DNA from: JAGPUQ01 sp036677085
GTDB taxonomy: Bacteria > Pseudomonadota > Gammaproteobacteria > Pseudomonadales > Porticoccaceae
DNA length: 64,000 bases
Direction of reading: 5' to 3'
NCBI GenBank assembly: GCA_036677085.1
Contig: JAKFFI010000064.1
Span: 62,001 to 126,000 of the forward strand
Below the pieces are notes generated by a model that was given only the letters and a program-made list of their open reading frames with translations, made no database searches and was not told the DNA's origin. The position numbers were made by a program, and so were the translations under genes. This document shows, one piece after another, positions 32,567 through 42,693 of the stretch. The first letter of the stretch is position 1; each line of letters begins with the position of its first letter.

Positions 32567-35500
32567 ATGAAGAAACAGGAAGCTGGAGGCTGGACCATGA
32601 ACCATTCGGTAAATCTGGGCGGCAAACGCCTGCTGGGAACCTTGTTGGCCCTGTTGCTGGCGGCGGCGTCGGTGCCGGTCCGGGCCGACGATACCGAGAT
32701 CTACTTCAATGACGCGCCGCCGGATGCGCCGCCGCCGCTGGTGATGTTGACGCTGGATTTGCGCCCCAATTTGGGGAGTGCTTTCTGCTCCTCGGATGTC
32801 ACCACAGCAGCCTGCAGAGACGAATTCTGTGGTTCAGATGAAGAAGATCCTGGCTGCGTTATTGGCCAAGGTATTTACGATGCCTTGTATCCGGGGGCGC
32901 CCCAAGTGGGTGGAATCTACACCGGTGCCGGGGGGGCGAGCGGGGCGGTCAATCAACGGCAGACCTTCGTCGCCGCCTTTCGGTACCTGTTGTTCAATCT
33001 GGGCACCTTCGATGACATGCGGGTGGGCCTGATGATGAACCACAACAGTGAGAACTGCGGTCCGGGCGATACCGGATGCACCAACGGCGGCTATGTGCTG
33101 CGCGGCTTCGAACTCCTGGAGGAGGGAAGCGACAGCAACGGCGCCAAGCAGGAGCTGCTGGATATTTTCGGCGCCTTGCCAGACATGAACGCAAGTGAAG
33201 TCCACAAATATCAGGGGCGCGAGCTGTTCTTCGAGCTGTACCGCTACATGGCCGGACTCGACGTGCTCAATGCCAAGCTGGGCTATACCGACTTCGGTGG
33301 CTCGACTGGCGGAGGAGGCAAGCCGCCAAAGCGGAACCTGGATTTTGAGTTTTCCACCGGGTTCGGCACACCTGCGACTAAATGCGACTTTACCTTCGGC
33401 GCCAATTCTGGCGATAACCGTCTCTGTCTGGATTACATTGCGCTGCCCGGTTATGGCACCACCTCTCCCAGGCCATCCCACCTGACGGCGGGTGGGGCTC
33501 GTATCCCCTCGGCCCTGACCTGGGATCCAACCATAATCACAACCGACGGCTCGCCGCCGCGGGATCGCTATATCAGTCCCTACAGCAACGGCGAGGACTG
33601 GTCGTGCAGTGGCGCCTACAGCATCAATATGCTGTTTGCTGTGTCGCAACAGCAGGACGAAAGTGATACAGCGCTTGCAAAGTCTCTTGCACTGCAAGGG
33701 CTGGGGGTGCCCAAGGCGACAGGGGGCGCGGACGGCTTTTCGCAAGTCATCAGAAAACTGAATCAGATAGACATCGCGGGGGGGCAGGCTCCCGGGGTCC
33801 CCAGCCCGGCTGGAACGCAGAACCTGAAGTCGTGGTTCTTGACAGCGGATAATGGTCCCGTAAGAAGCAAGGGGAACGATTATGCCACCGCAGGCGACAC
33901 CGGAAATGCCATCCCTGCGCTGGGCAAGCCCGGTGAACTGGTGAAAGCACTGGAGGACATCGGGCGTCAGATCAATGCCGTCAGCAGTTCCTTTGTGGCG
34001 GTGACGGTGCCGGTCAATGCCGACAACCGCGTCACGTCGCTGCCCAATGTATTCGTCGCCCTGTTCCAGGTGGACGAGAACGGCAAGCCCCTGTGGCCGG
34101 GCAATGTCAAGAAGCTGGACGTGGTCACCACCACCCTGCTCGACGGCTCCAAGCAGCTCGATGTGGAAGACGCCCTGGGCAACCCCGCGTTCAACCCCAT
34201 CACCGGGCGCATCGACGACAATGCCCTGACCCTGTGGACGGTCCCGACTGCCGCCGACGTGGTCGCCGCCGACGCCAGCAAGCTCGAGGTGTCCGGCCGC
34301 GACGGCAGCTCTGTGCGCCGCGGCGGCGCCGGCCACAAGATTCCGGGCTACCGCTCCGGCAGTGTCGGCGAGCGCAACGCCGACACCGGCGCGCGGCAGA
34401 TCTTTCTCGAACCCGCGACGGTGGATGGCACGCTGGCCGCCGGGAATACGCTGGTGCCCCTGGATGCCAGCGCCGATGCCGGCGCCCTGCGCGAGAATGT
34501 CGACGTGCAGACCCGGTTCGGGTTTCGCGATACCACAGCCGCCTGCGGCGAGACCGACGGCACCTACTGTCTGAGCGCGATCAAGGAGGTGCTGGATGCG
34601 GCGGCAGTCAGTTACCCCGGCAGTCCCACAGCTGCGCAGAAGGAGACCATGGCCCAGGATGCCACCCAGGTTTTCTTGAAGTGGATCCGTGGCATCGACG
34701 TGTTCGACAGCGACGCCGACAGCAGCCGTACCGACACCCGCCCCTGGCTGATGGGCGACGTGCTGCACTCGCGGCCGGTGGCCATCAACTACGGCGCCCG
34801 CGGCAGCTACTCGGAGAAAAATCAGGATGTACGTCTGGTGTTCGGCGCCAACGACGGGGTATTGCGCATGGTGCGCAACACAATGCCCGGCGCCACCATT
34901 CCCTCGGCGGTCACCCAGCAGGGGGACGACTACGGGGAGGAGGTCTGGGCCTTCATGCCCCGCGAAGTGCTCAGTCATGTGCGTAGACTGGCCATGACCA
35001 CCGGCAATGTCGGGGTCAACCGGCCCTACGGCGTCGACGGCGAGCCGACCCTGTTCACCATCGATACCAATCGCGACGGTATTGTCGATAACGACGGCAG
35101 TTGCACGGTGGGTGCCGACGACTGTGACCGCGCCTGGGTCTATTTCGGGCTGCGCCGGGGTGGCAAGGCCTATTACGCTATCGACGTCTCCAACCCGGAT
35201 GCCAGCGCGCCCAAGCTGCTGTGGAAGATCGACGACAGCATGGCGGAGTTCACCGAGCTGGGCCTGACTTTCTCTACCCCGCGGGTGGGCTGGGTAAGGT
35301 TCGAGGATGACCCGGCGAACCAGTTCGATGATCCGGGTGACGATCCGGATCTGGGTGTCACCAATGTGCCGGTGCCGGTGGTGATCGTCGGCGGCGGCTA
35401 CCACGGCCACGCCCTGGAGGCCGGTGATCACCACATCAGCGGTGCCGACAGCAAGGACAAGCTGTCCTACTTCGGCGACGATGCGGGCGAGGGCAATGCC

Positions 35501-36481
35501 GTGTTCATCGTCCATGCCCGTACCGGCGAGTTGATCTGGAAGGTGGCCGGCGGTGCCGCAACCGCTACCGCCACCGAGAGCTTCCATCCTGATATGGATC
35601 ACGGTTTTGCCGCCGCAGTGGCGCCCATGGATGCCGATGGCGACAACATTCTCGATCGCCTCTATGTCCCGGACAGCGGTAGCCGGATGTGGCGCATCGA
35701 CATCCCCCAGTATGTGCCCGGCGTCTCGCCGGACGATCACCGTGCCGCCAACTGGAAGGCCTCCGTTCTTGCGAACTTGCGTCCGGCAGATCTCGTCGCC
35801 ACGCCCGAGGACGATCTGAGGTTCTTCCACGCCGCAACCATCGTGCGCCGCGCGCGCGATGGCATCGGCGTGTACGACGCCATCGCGGTGGGCTCCGGCG
35901 ATCGCGAGCATCCGCAATCGGAGACCAACAAGAACAACTGGTTCTTCCTGTTCAAGGACCGACTTATTACCAGCGGCGACAGTGCGGTGGCTTCGCGCAC
36001 CCCTTATGTGCCCGCCGATCTGCTGGATGTCACGGACGCCTGCTTCGTGGGCTCGTCCACGCCGGCGTGCGACGACAGCGATCCGACCAGCGATCTCTCC
36101 AAGGGCTGGCGTCTGGCGCTGGAGGAGATCGGCGAGAAGAACCTGTCGTCCCCGTTCATCGGCGGCAACGGCATCATCTTTACCACTTATCTGCCCGGGG
36201 GCAGCGGGCCGGACGACGACCCCTGTTCACCCCTGGGCTCCAGCCGGCTCTACCAGGTCGGGCTCGACAAGGGCGAGCCCTTGCGGTTCCTGCACGATGT
36301 GGTGGGTGATACCTTCAGCAAGACCGACCGCTGGATCAATCTATACTCCGGCATCGACGGCGGCGTGGTGGCGGTGAGCCCGGATTTCTGGATCACCGCG
36401 AGCGGCAAGAGCGGCAAGAACCCGCCCCAGAAGCCGATCCAGTTCTACTGGCGTGAAAGCGGCGTGGATGCGGTGAAATGA
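32567..36481 (+). CDS. pilY1: Type IV pilus tip adhesin/assembly protein PilY1
   Basis: 1304 residues from the ATG at 32567 (an ATG at 32597 is possible). Signal peptide region with GGKRLLGTLLALLLAAASVPVRA. The N-terminal half starts PPLVMLTLDLRPNLGS and is cysteine-rich; the DxSxS MIDAS motif of a von Willebrand A domain is not seen. The C-terminal half (about 690-1280) is the PilY1 beta-propeller: SRPVAINYGARGSYSEKN, FGANDGVLRMV, EEVWAFMPREVL. A calcium site DTNRDGIVDND begins near residue 832, close to the P. aeruginosa site. It anchors minor pilins at the pilus tip and promotes extension. Confidence 0.93.
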   Translation: MKKQEAGGWTMNHSVNLGGKRLLGTLLALLLAAASVPVRADDTEIYFNDAPPDAPPPLVMLTLDLRPNLGSAFCSSDVTTAACRDEFCGSDEEDPGCVIGQGIYDALYPGAPQVGGIYTGAGGASGAVNQRQTFVAAFRYLLFNLGTFDDMRVGLMMNHNSENCGPGDTGCTNGGYVLRGFELLEEGSDSNGAKQELLDIFGALPDMNASEVHKYQGRELFFELYRYMAGLDVLNAKLGYTDFGGSTGGGGKPPKRNLDFEFSTGFGTPATKCDFTFGANSGDNRLCLDYIALPGYGTTSPRPSHLTAGGARIPSALTWDPTIITTDGSPPRDRYISPYSNGEDWSCSGAYSINMLFAVSQQQDESDTALAKSLALQGLGVPKATGGADGFSQVIRKLNQIDIAGGQAPGVPSPAGTQNLKSWFLTADNGPVRSKGNDYATAGDTGNAIPALGKPGELVKALEDIGRQINAVSSSFVAVTVPVNADNRVTSLPNVFVALFQVDENGKPLWPGNVKKLDVVTTTLLDGSKQLDVEDALGNPAFNPITGRIDDNALTLWTVPTAADVVAADASKLEVSGRDGSSVRRGGAGHKIPGYRSGSVGERNADTGARQIFLEPATVDGTLAAGNTLVPLDASADAGALRENVDVQTRFGFRDTTAACGETDGTYCLSAIKEVLDAAAVSYPGSPTAAQKETMAQDATQVFLKWIRGIDVFDSDADSSRTDTRPWLMGDVLHSRPVAINYGARGSYSEKNQDVRLVFGANDGVLRMVRNTMPGATIPSAVTQQGDDYGEEVWAFMPREVLSHVRRLAMTTGNVGVNRPYGVDGEPTLFTIDTNRDGIVDNDGSCTVGADDCDRAWVYFGLRRGGKAYYAIDVSNPDASAPKLLWKIDDSMAEFTELGLTFSTPRVGWVRFEDDPANQFDDPGDDPDLGVTNVPVPVVIVGGGYHGHALEAGDHHISGADSKDKLSYFGDDAGEGNAVFIVHARTGELIWKVAGGAATATATESFHPDMDHGFAAAVAPMDADGDNILDRLYVPDSGSRMWRIDIPQYVPGVSPDDHRAANWKASVLANLRPADLVATPEDDLRFFHAATIVRRARDGIGVYDAIAVGSGDREHPQSETNKNNWFFLFKDRLITSGDSAVASRTPYVPADLLDVTDACFVGSSTPACDDSDPTSDLSKGWRLALEEIGEKNLSSPFIGGNGIIFTTYLPGGSGPDDDPCSPLGSSRLYQVGLDKGEPLRFLHDVVGDTFSKTDRWINLYSGIDGGVVAVSPDFWITASGKSGKNPPQKPIQFYWRESGVDAVK

Positions 36482-36489
36482 CGGGTCTG

Positions 36490-36604
36490 ATGTCATTCCC
36501 GCGGCGGCTGTTCCTGGATGTTTTAGTCCGGGAACGGGAGTCCAGGTGCCGCGCTGGTTCGGGGTGCGGTGGTGCCTGGACCCCCGCTTTCGCGGGGGTG
36601 ACGA
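36490..36604. repeat. dRS3-like inverted repeats between pilY1 and pilE
   Basis: Contains degenerate arms GTCATTCCCGCGGCGG and GGACCCCCGCTTTCGCGGGGG with GTGACGAGG, plus GAGTCCAGG/CCTGGACCC arms. It occupies most of the 176-base gap and could form a strong hairpin between the two genes. No coding function. Confidence 0.6.
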
Positions 36605-36657
36605 GGGAGAACGCGGGAGTGCCGCAAAGCGCCGGCGAGACAAACAGGGGATTTGAC

Positions 36658-37110
36658 ATGAAGCGAATGCAACGCGACCGCCAGGCCGGGGTCACCCTGC
36701 TGGAAATGCTGATCGTGGTGGCGGTCGTCTCGATCCTGGCGGCGGTGGTCTACCCGTCCTACACCGACTATGTGGTGCGCAGCAACCGGGCGGTGGGCAA
36801 GAGTGCGCTGCTCGAAGTCGCCGCGCGGCAGGAGCAGTTCTTTGCCAATAACGCCAGCTACGCGAGCACCACGGCACAGATGGGGTATCCCGCCGCCCAT
36901 CACGTCGACCGCGACGGCGAGCAGGGCACGGCGGCCACCAGCATCTATCTGATCTCGGTGGCCAATGTCACTTCGGCGCCGATACTGGACTACAGCCTGA
37001 CCGCGACGCGTCAGAACTTCCAGACCAGGGACACCGAATGCGGCAACCTGACGTTGAACGAGCGCGGCGTGAAGGGTCAGACCGGGAGCGGCGAGCGCTG
37101 CTGGGAGTAG
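36658..37110 (+). CDS. pilE: Type IV pilus minor pilin PilE
   Basis: 150 residues from the ATG at 36658 (AGGGG upstream). Prepilin site G^VTLLEMLIVVAVVSILAAVVYPSYTDYV, E5 present; then SNRAVGKSALLEVAARQEQFFANNASYAST, the PilE block of the minor pilin operons. Two C-terminal cysteines (ECGNL, RCWE) make the D-region loop. The Val at +1 is unusual but known in PilE. Longer start at 36478 would add repeat-derived residues and is rejected. Last gene of the operon; it is a minor pilin of the PilE type rather than a major pilin. Confidence 0.9.
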   Translation: MKRMQRDRQAGVTLLEMLIVVAVVSILAAVVYPSYTDYVVRSNRAVGKSALLEVAARQEQFFANNASYASTTAQMGYPAAHHVDRDGEQGTAATSIYLISVANVTSAPILDYSLTATRQNFQTRDTECGNLTLNERGVKGQTGSGERCWE

Positions 37111-37133
37111 GCCACGCGCAGGGATTGCCCACC

Positions 37134-37412
37134 GGGGAATATTTGGTGGATGCGCCTGTGGCTTATCCACCCTACGCCGGTGACTCGTAGGCCGGATAAG
37201 GCGGCTGTGAGGCCGCTGCATCCGGAGATTGGCCGCGCGCATGCCGATCGGGGAATATTTGGTGGATGCGCCTGCGGCTTATCCACCCTACGTCGGTGAC
37301 TCGTGGGCGCTTGGCGGCGCTTGCCGATCGGGGAATATTTGGTGGATGCGCCTGCGGCTTATCCACCCTACGCCGGTAACTCGTAGGGCGGATAAGCGCA
37401 GCGCATCCGCCA
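37134..37412. repeat. Three copies of a hairpin repeat between pilE and pilR
   Basis: The 326-base convergent gap holds GGGGAATATTTGGTGGATGC followed by ...GGCTTATCCACCCTACG at 37134, 37250 and 37330, interrupted by GTAGGCCGGATAAG (37187) and GTAGGGCGGATAAGCGCA (37383). These are one family with the pilX insert. The convergent genes on either side make it a likely bidirectional transcription end. Confidence 0.8.
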
Positions 37413-37436
37413 TTCCCTCGGGGCGTCACCCGGACG

Positions 37437-38828
<1,392 letters not shown>

Positions 38829-38830
38829 GA

Positions 38831-40474
38831 TCAGGTCTCGGTGGTGCGTGGGCGCTGGTCGAGCATGCGACCGGGATGCGCGAAGCCGATCCGGAAGCAG
38901 GCCCCGGTGGCGGGGCCGGCCGGTGTCGGGGGCCGATACTCCAGCGTGGCGCGATTCATTGCGCAGAGTTCGCGGGAAATATACAGGCCGAGACCGGTGC
39001 CGGTGCGCGAGGTGGTGAAAAAGGGTTCGAACAACCGCTGCCGCTCGACGGCGCCGATGCCCGCGCCGCGGTCGCGCACATCCAGCCAGGGGCGACCGCT
39101 GGCGGCGTCTATGCCCAGTTCCAGGGTCGCCCGGCGCTCGCCACTGTGCATCTCGCTGTGGCGCAGGGCGTTGTCGAGCAGGTTGGCCAGCACCTGGGTG
39201 AGTTGCGACGGGTCGAATTCGACGAGCAGTGCGGGACCGGCGGTATCGGCCTCGATCGCGGCGGACGGTTCCGGCCGCTGGGCGAATTCGGCGAGGAATT
39301 TCTGCAACCAGCGCTTGAGGTCGAACCGCACGACTTCGGCGGGTTTCTGGCGCGACAACTGGAGCACGTTTTCGACGATCTGATTCAGGCGCTCGGAATG
39401 CCGGACGATGATCTCCGCCAGCTGCTGTACCGAAGCGTCGGCCGCGCCGCGCTCGCCGAGCAGCTGGGCGGCGTGGCTGATGGCGCCCAGGGGATTGCGG
39501 ATTTCATGGGCGATGCCGGCCGTGAGCCCGCCCAGGGAGGCGAGCTTGAGTTGCTGGGCGCGCTGGGCACTGGCGCGGTTGTCTTCCAGAAAAATCAGCG
39601 TGCGCTGGCTGTCGCGCTGATCCAGGGATGCAAAGCTGGCCTGGATTTCGGTACCGCCGGCGGCAAAGGTCGGCAATTGCAGCCAGGGATAGGCCTTCCA
39701 GCGCTGATGGAGGCGCAGCAGCTCGGGGCTGACGCTGAGAAACTGGCGTGGCGCGAGCGGCCGCTGCGGCTGATGGCCGCCGAGCAGACCGACGGCTGCG
39801 GCGTTGATCAGCTCGATGCGTCCGGACGCATCGACGACCAGGATGCCGGTCAGCATGCGGTGGATGATCAGTTCATTGAGCTGTTGCAGTTGCGCGGCCG
39901 TGTCGGCATGTACCGCTTCGCGCTGCTGGGCGCTGCGCAGGCGGCTGTTGGCGCGCTGCACACTGATGGCGGTGGCGAACAGCAGCAGGCCCAGCAGGCC
40001 CGCCGCGACCGGACCGGGTTCGCCGCTCCGGGTCAGGGCGACGGCGACTTCCTGGCCGAGCACGGCGAGGCTGGCGATGGCGGCGAGCAGCAACACCAGA
40101 CGCGCGCCAAAGGCGGTGCCGCCGCAGGCGACCGTGATCAGGAGCGGCACACCAAAGCCGCTCGCGACGCCGCCGCTGGCAAAGGTCAATGCGGTGATGC
40201 AGCCAATGTCCATCACCAGATGGGCGAACAGGACGCTGGGGCGGAGCGCGAAGCGACGCCACAGGGCGTGCGCCAGAAATACGGCGGAAGTGACAATGAA
40301 GGCGTAGATGGCGCCGGACTGGATCAGCGGCCGGGTGGCGGCGAACAGGTCGTGCGAGGCACGGCTGAGCAGGATCGCCAGAAACAACAGGGAGAACGTC
40401 ACCCGGTAAAAGGCGTACACCCGGACCGAACCAATGGCCTGGCTGCTGTTGTCCGCGGTGCGGTCCGTGCTCAT
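38831..40474 (-). CDS. pilS: Sensor histidine kinase PilS
   Basis: 547 residues. Six hydrophobic segments in residues 20-175 form the membrane domain of PilS-type kinases. A PAS-like region follows (IIHRMLTGILVVDASGRIELIN), then the phosphorylation H323 in GIAHEIRNPLGAISHAAQLL and the ATPase blocks N (LLDNALRHSE), G1 (DRGAGIG) and G2 (GTGLGLYIS). ATG at 40474, divergent from nadE. Cognate of PilR next door; it senses pilin level in the membrane in P. aeruginosa. Confidence 0.94.
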   Translation of the reverse strand: MSTDRTADNSSQAIGSVRVYAFYRVTFSLLFLAILLSRASHDLFAATRPLIQSGAIYAFIVTSAVFLAHALWRRFALRPSVLFAHLVMDIGCITALTFASGGVASGFGVPLLITVACGGTAFGARLVLLLAAIASLAVLGQEVAVALTRSGEPGPVAAGLLGLLLFATAISVQRANSRLRSAQQREAVHADTAAQLQQLNELIIHRMLTGILVVDASGRIELINAAAVGLLGGHQPQRPLAPRQFLSVSPELLRLHQRWKAYPWLQLPTFAAGGTEIQASFASLDQRDSQRTLIFLEDNRASAQRAQQLKLASLGGLTAGIAHEIRNPLGAISHAAQLLGERGAADASVQQLAEIIVRHSERLNQIVENVLQLSRQKPAEVVRFDLKRWLQKFLAEFAQRPEPSAAIEADTAGPALLVEFDPSQLTQVLANLLDNALRHSEMHSGERRATLELGIDAASGRPWLDVRDRGAGIGAVERQRLFEPFFTTSRTGTGLGLYISRELCAMNRATLEYRPPTPAGPATGACFRIGFAHPGRMLDQRPRTTET

Positions 40475-40555
40475 GGCCTCCGGCCGGTGGGTTTTTTGCT
40501 CGCGTCCGGATTTTAGCCGAAAATGCCGGATTCCAGCGGAATCAGGCGCGATACC

Positions 40556-42184
40556 ATGAACCGGCTCACAGTGGCTCTGGCTCAGCTCAATCCGCTGGTC
40601 GGCGACATCCCCGGCAATACCGCCAAGGTCATCGAAGCGGTGCGCGCCGCGCGCGACGAACTGGGCGCGCAGGTCGTGCTGTTTTCCGAACTGGTGCTGA
40701 TCGGTTATCCGCCGGAAGACCTGCTGCTGCGACCCGCGCTGCAGTCACGCATCGAGCGGGCACTGACCGAGGTGCAGGCCGCCTGCCGCGACATCGTCGC
40801 GGTGCTCGGCTATCCCTGGCGCGAACAGGGCAGGCTCTACAACTCGGCCGGCGTGATTCGCGACGGTGAACTGGTGGCGCGCTACGACAAGAGCTGTCTG
40901 CCCAATTATCAGGTGTTCGACGAACAGCGTTATTTTGCCGCCGGCAGCGCGCCCTGCGTGCTGGATATCGCCGGGGTGCGCACCGCGGTGACGATCTGCG
41001 AGGACGTGTGGTTTCCGGGGCCTACGGCTGCCGCAGCCGCAGCGGGTGCGCGCCTGATGTTGAACCTCAACGCCTCGCCCTTTCATCGCGGCAAACAGCA
41101 CAGGCGTCAGCAAGTACTGGCGGCGCGGGCGCGCGAGGGCAGGCTGCCGATTGTCTATGTGAATCAGGTCGGCGGTCAGGACGAACTGATCTTCGACGGC
41201 GGATCGCTGGTGGTGGATGCGAACGGCACGCCCTGTTTTCAGGCGCCGCAGTTTGACGAAGGGCTCTATCCCGTGACGCTGGCAGTCGATGCCGGCGTGG
41301 TGAATGTGCCGGCGCAAGCGCTGGCGCCGCCGCTCGAACCCATCGCCTCGGTGTATCGCGCGCTGGTGGTCGGGGTGCGGGACTATGTGCGAAAAAACGG
41401 CTTCAGGGGCGTGGTGCTTGGCCTTTCCGGCGGTATCGATTCGGCCCTGACGCTGGCCATCGCGGTGGATGCGCTGGGCGCTGCGCAAGTCGAGGCGATC
41501 ATGCTGCCGTTTCGTTACACCTCGCAGCTCAGCAAGGACGGCGCCCGCGAGGAGGCGGAGCGGCTCGGGGTGAGTTATCGCAGCATCGATATCGCCGGGG
41601 TGTACGACGCCTGCATGGATGCGCTGGCGGAGGAGTTCGCGGGCCTGCCCACGGACAAGACCGAGGAGAATCTTCAGGCCCGGGCGCGCGGCCTGCTGTT
41701 GATGGCGATCTCGAACAAGAAGGGCTATCTGGTGCTGACCACCGGCAACAAGAGCGAAATGGCGGTGGGTTATGCAACGCTTTATGGCGATATGGCGGGT
41801 GGACTCGATGTGCTCAAGGACGTCCCCAAGGTCATGGTGTTCGAGCTGTCGCGCTACCGCAACGGCATCGCGCCGGTGATTCCCGAGGACGTGATCACGC
41901 GGCCGCCCTCGGCGGAACTGGCGCCGGGCCAGAAGGACGAGGATTCGCTGCCGCCCTATTCGGTGCTGGATCGCATCCTCGAACTCTATGTGGAGCAGGA
42001 TGCGAGCGCCGCCGATATCGTCGCCGCCGGCTTCGCGGCCGAGGACGTCTATCGCGTGATCCGCATGGTGGATGTCAACGAATACAAGCGCCGCCAGGCG
42101 CCGGTCGGTCTGCGCGTGAGCGAGCGCGCCTTCGGCCGCGACCGCCGCTATCCCATCACCAACGGTTGGCGCGCGGGCGACTGA
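40556..42184 (+). CDS. nadE: Glutamine-dependent NAD+ synthetase
   Basis: Makes NAD+ from deamido-NAD+ using glutamine; 542 residues. N-terminal nitrilase-type glutaminase with the triad E45 (FSELVLIGYPPED), K112 (YDKSCLPNY) and C148 (TICEDVW). C-terminal synthetase has the P-loop SGGIDSAL (about 289-296) and TTGNKSEMAVGYATLYGDM. ATG at 40556 with AGG-type site; an ATG at 40523 would add 11 residues. Divergent from pilS; the downstream 87-bp repeat array follows 22 bases after its stop. Confidence 0.95.
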   Translation: MNRLTVALAQLNPLVGDIPGNTAKVIEAVRAARDELGAQVVLFSELVLIGYPPEDLLLRPALQSRIERALTEVQAACRDIVAVLGYPWREQGRLYNSAGVIRDGELVARYDKSCLPNYQVFDEQRYFAAGSAPCVLDIAGVRTAVTICEDVWFPGPTAAAAAAGARLMLNLNASPFHRGKQHRRQQVLAARAREGRLPIVYVNQVGGQDELIFDGGSLVVDANGTPCFQAPQFDEGLYPVTLAVDAGVVNVPAQALAPPLEPIASVYRALVVGVRDYVRKNGFRGVVLGLSGGIDSALTLAIAVDALGAAQVEAIMLPFRYTSQLSKDGAREEAERLGVSYRSIDIAGVYDACMDALAEEFAGLPTDKTEENLQARARGLLLMAISNKKGYLVLTTGNKSEMAVGYATLYGDMAGGLDVLKDVPKVMVFELSRYRNGIAPVIPEDVITRPPSAELAPGQKDEDSLPPYSVLDRILELYVEQDASAADIVAAGFAAEDVYRVIRMVDVNEYKRRQAPVGLRVSERAFGRDRRYPITNGWRAGD

Positions 42185-42206
42185 CGCCGCCCGGGAATTG
42201 TCGGAT

Positions 42207-42656
42207 GCGCCGCTCCTACGGTGGATGTGCCTGTAGGAGGCCCGCCCCCGGGCCGATGGGGTGGGTGCGGTATCGGGATTGATCGCGGCGGGGGCGCCGC
42301 TCCTACGGTGGATGTGCCTGTAGGAGGCCCGCCCCCGGGCCGATGGGTTTGGCGCGGTATCGGGGCTGATCGCGGCGGGGGCGCCGCTCCTACGGTGGAT
42401 GTGCCTGTAGAAGGCCCGCCCCCGGGCCGATGGGGTGGGTGCGGTATCGGGATTGATCGCGGCGAGGGCGCCGCTCCTACGGTGGATGTGCCTGTAGGAG
42501 GCCCGCCCCCGGGCCGATGGGTTTGGCGCGGTATCGGGGCTGATCGCGGCGAGGGCGCCGCTCCTACGGTGGATGTGCCTGTAGGAGGCCCGCCCCCGGG
42601 CCGATGGGTTTGGCGCGGTATCGGGATTGATCGCGGCGAGGGCGCCGCTCCTACAA
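42207..42656. repeat. Tandem array of five 87-bp repeats plus a partial unit
   Basis: Units start at 42207, 42294, 42381, 42468 and 42555; the 6th (42642) is a fragment. Each unit: GCGCCGCTCCTACGGTGGAT, GTGCCTGTAGGAGGCCCGCC, CCCGGGCCGATGG, a variable GGTGCGG or TTGGCGCGG part, then TCGGGNTTGATCGCGGCG. Paired arms (CTCCTAC...GTAGGAG; GCGGGGGC/GCCCCCGC type) make hairpins. Because 87 is 29 codons, both strands stay open across it. Units differ by a few bases, with an alternation between two sub-types (GGATTG/GGCTGA). Confidence 0.95.
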
Positions 42657-42693
42657 GAGAGATCGCCGCCATTCCGCCGGGGCACCGGCGGCG

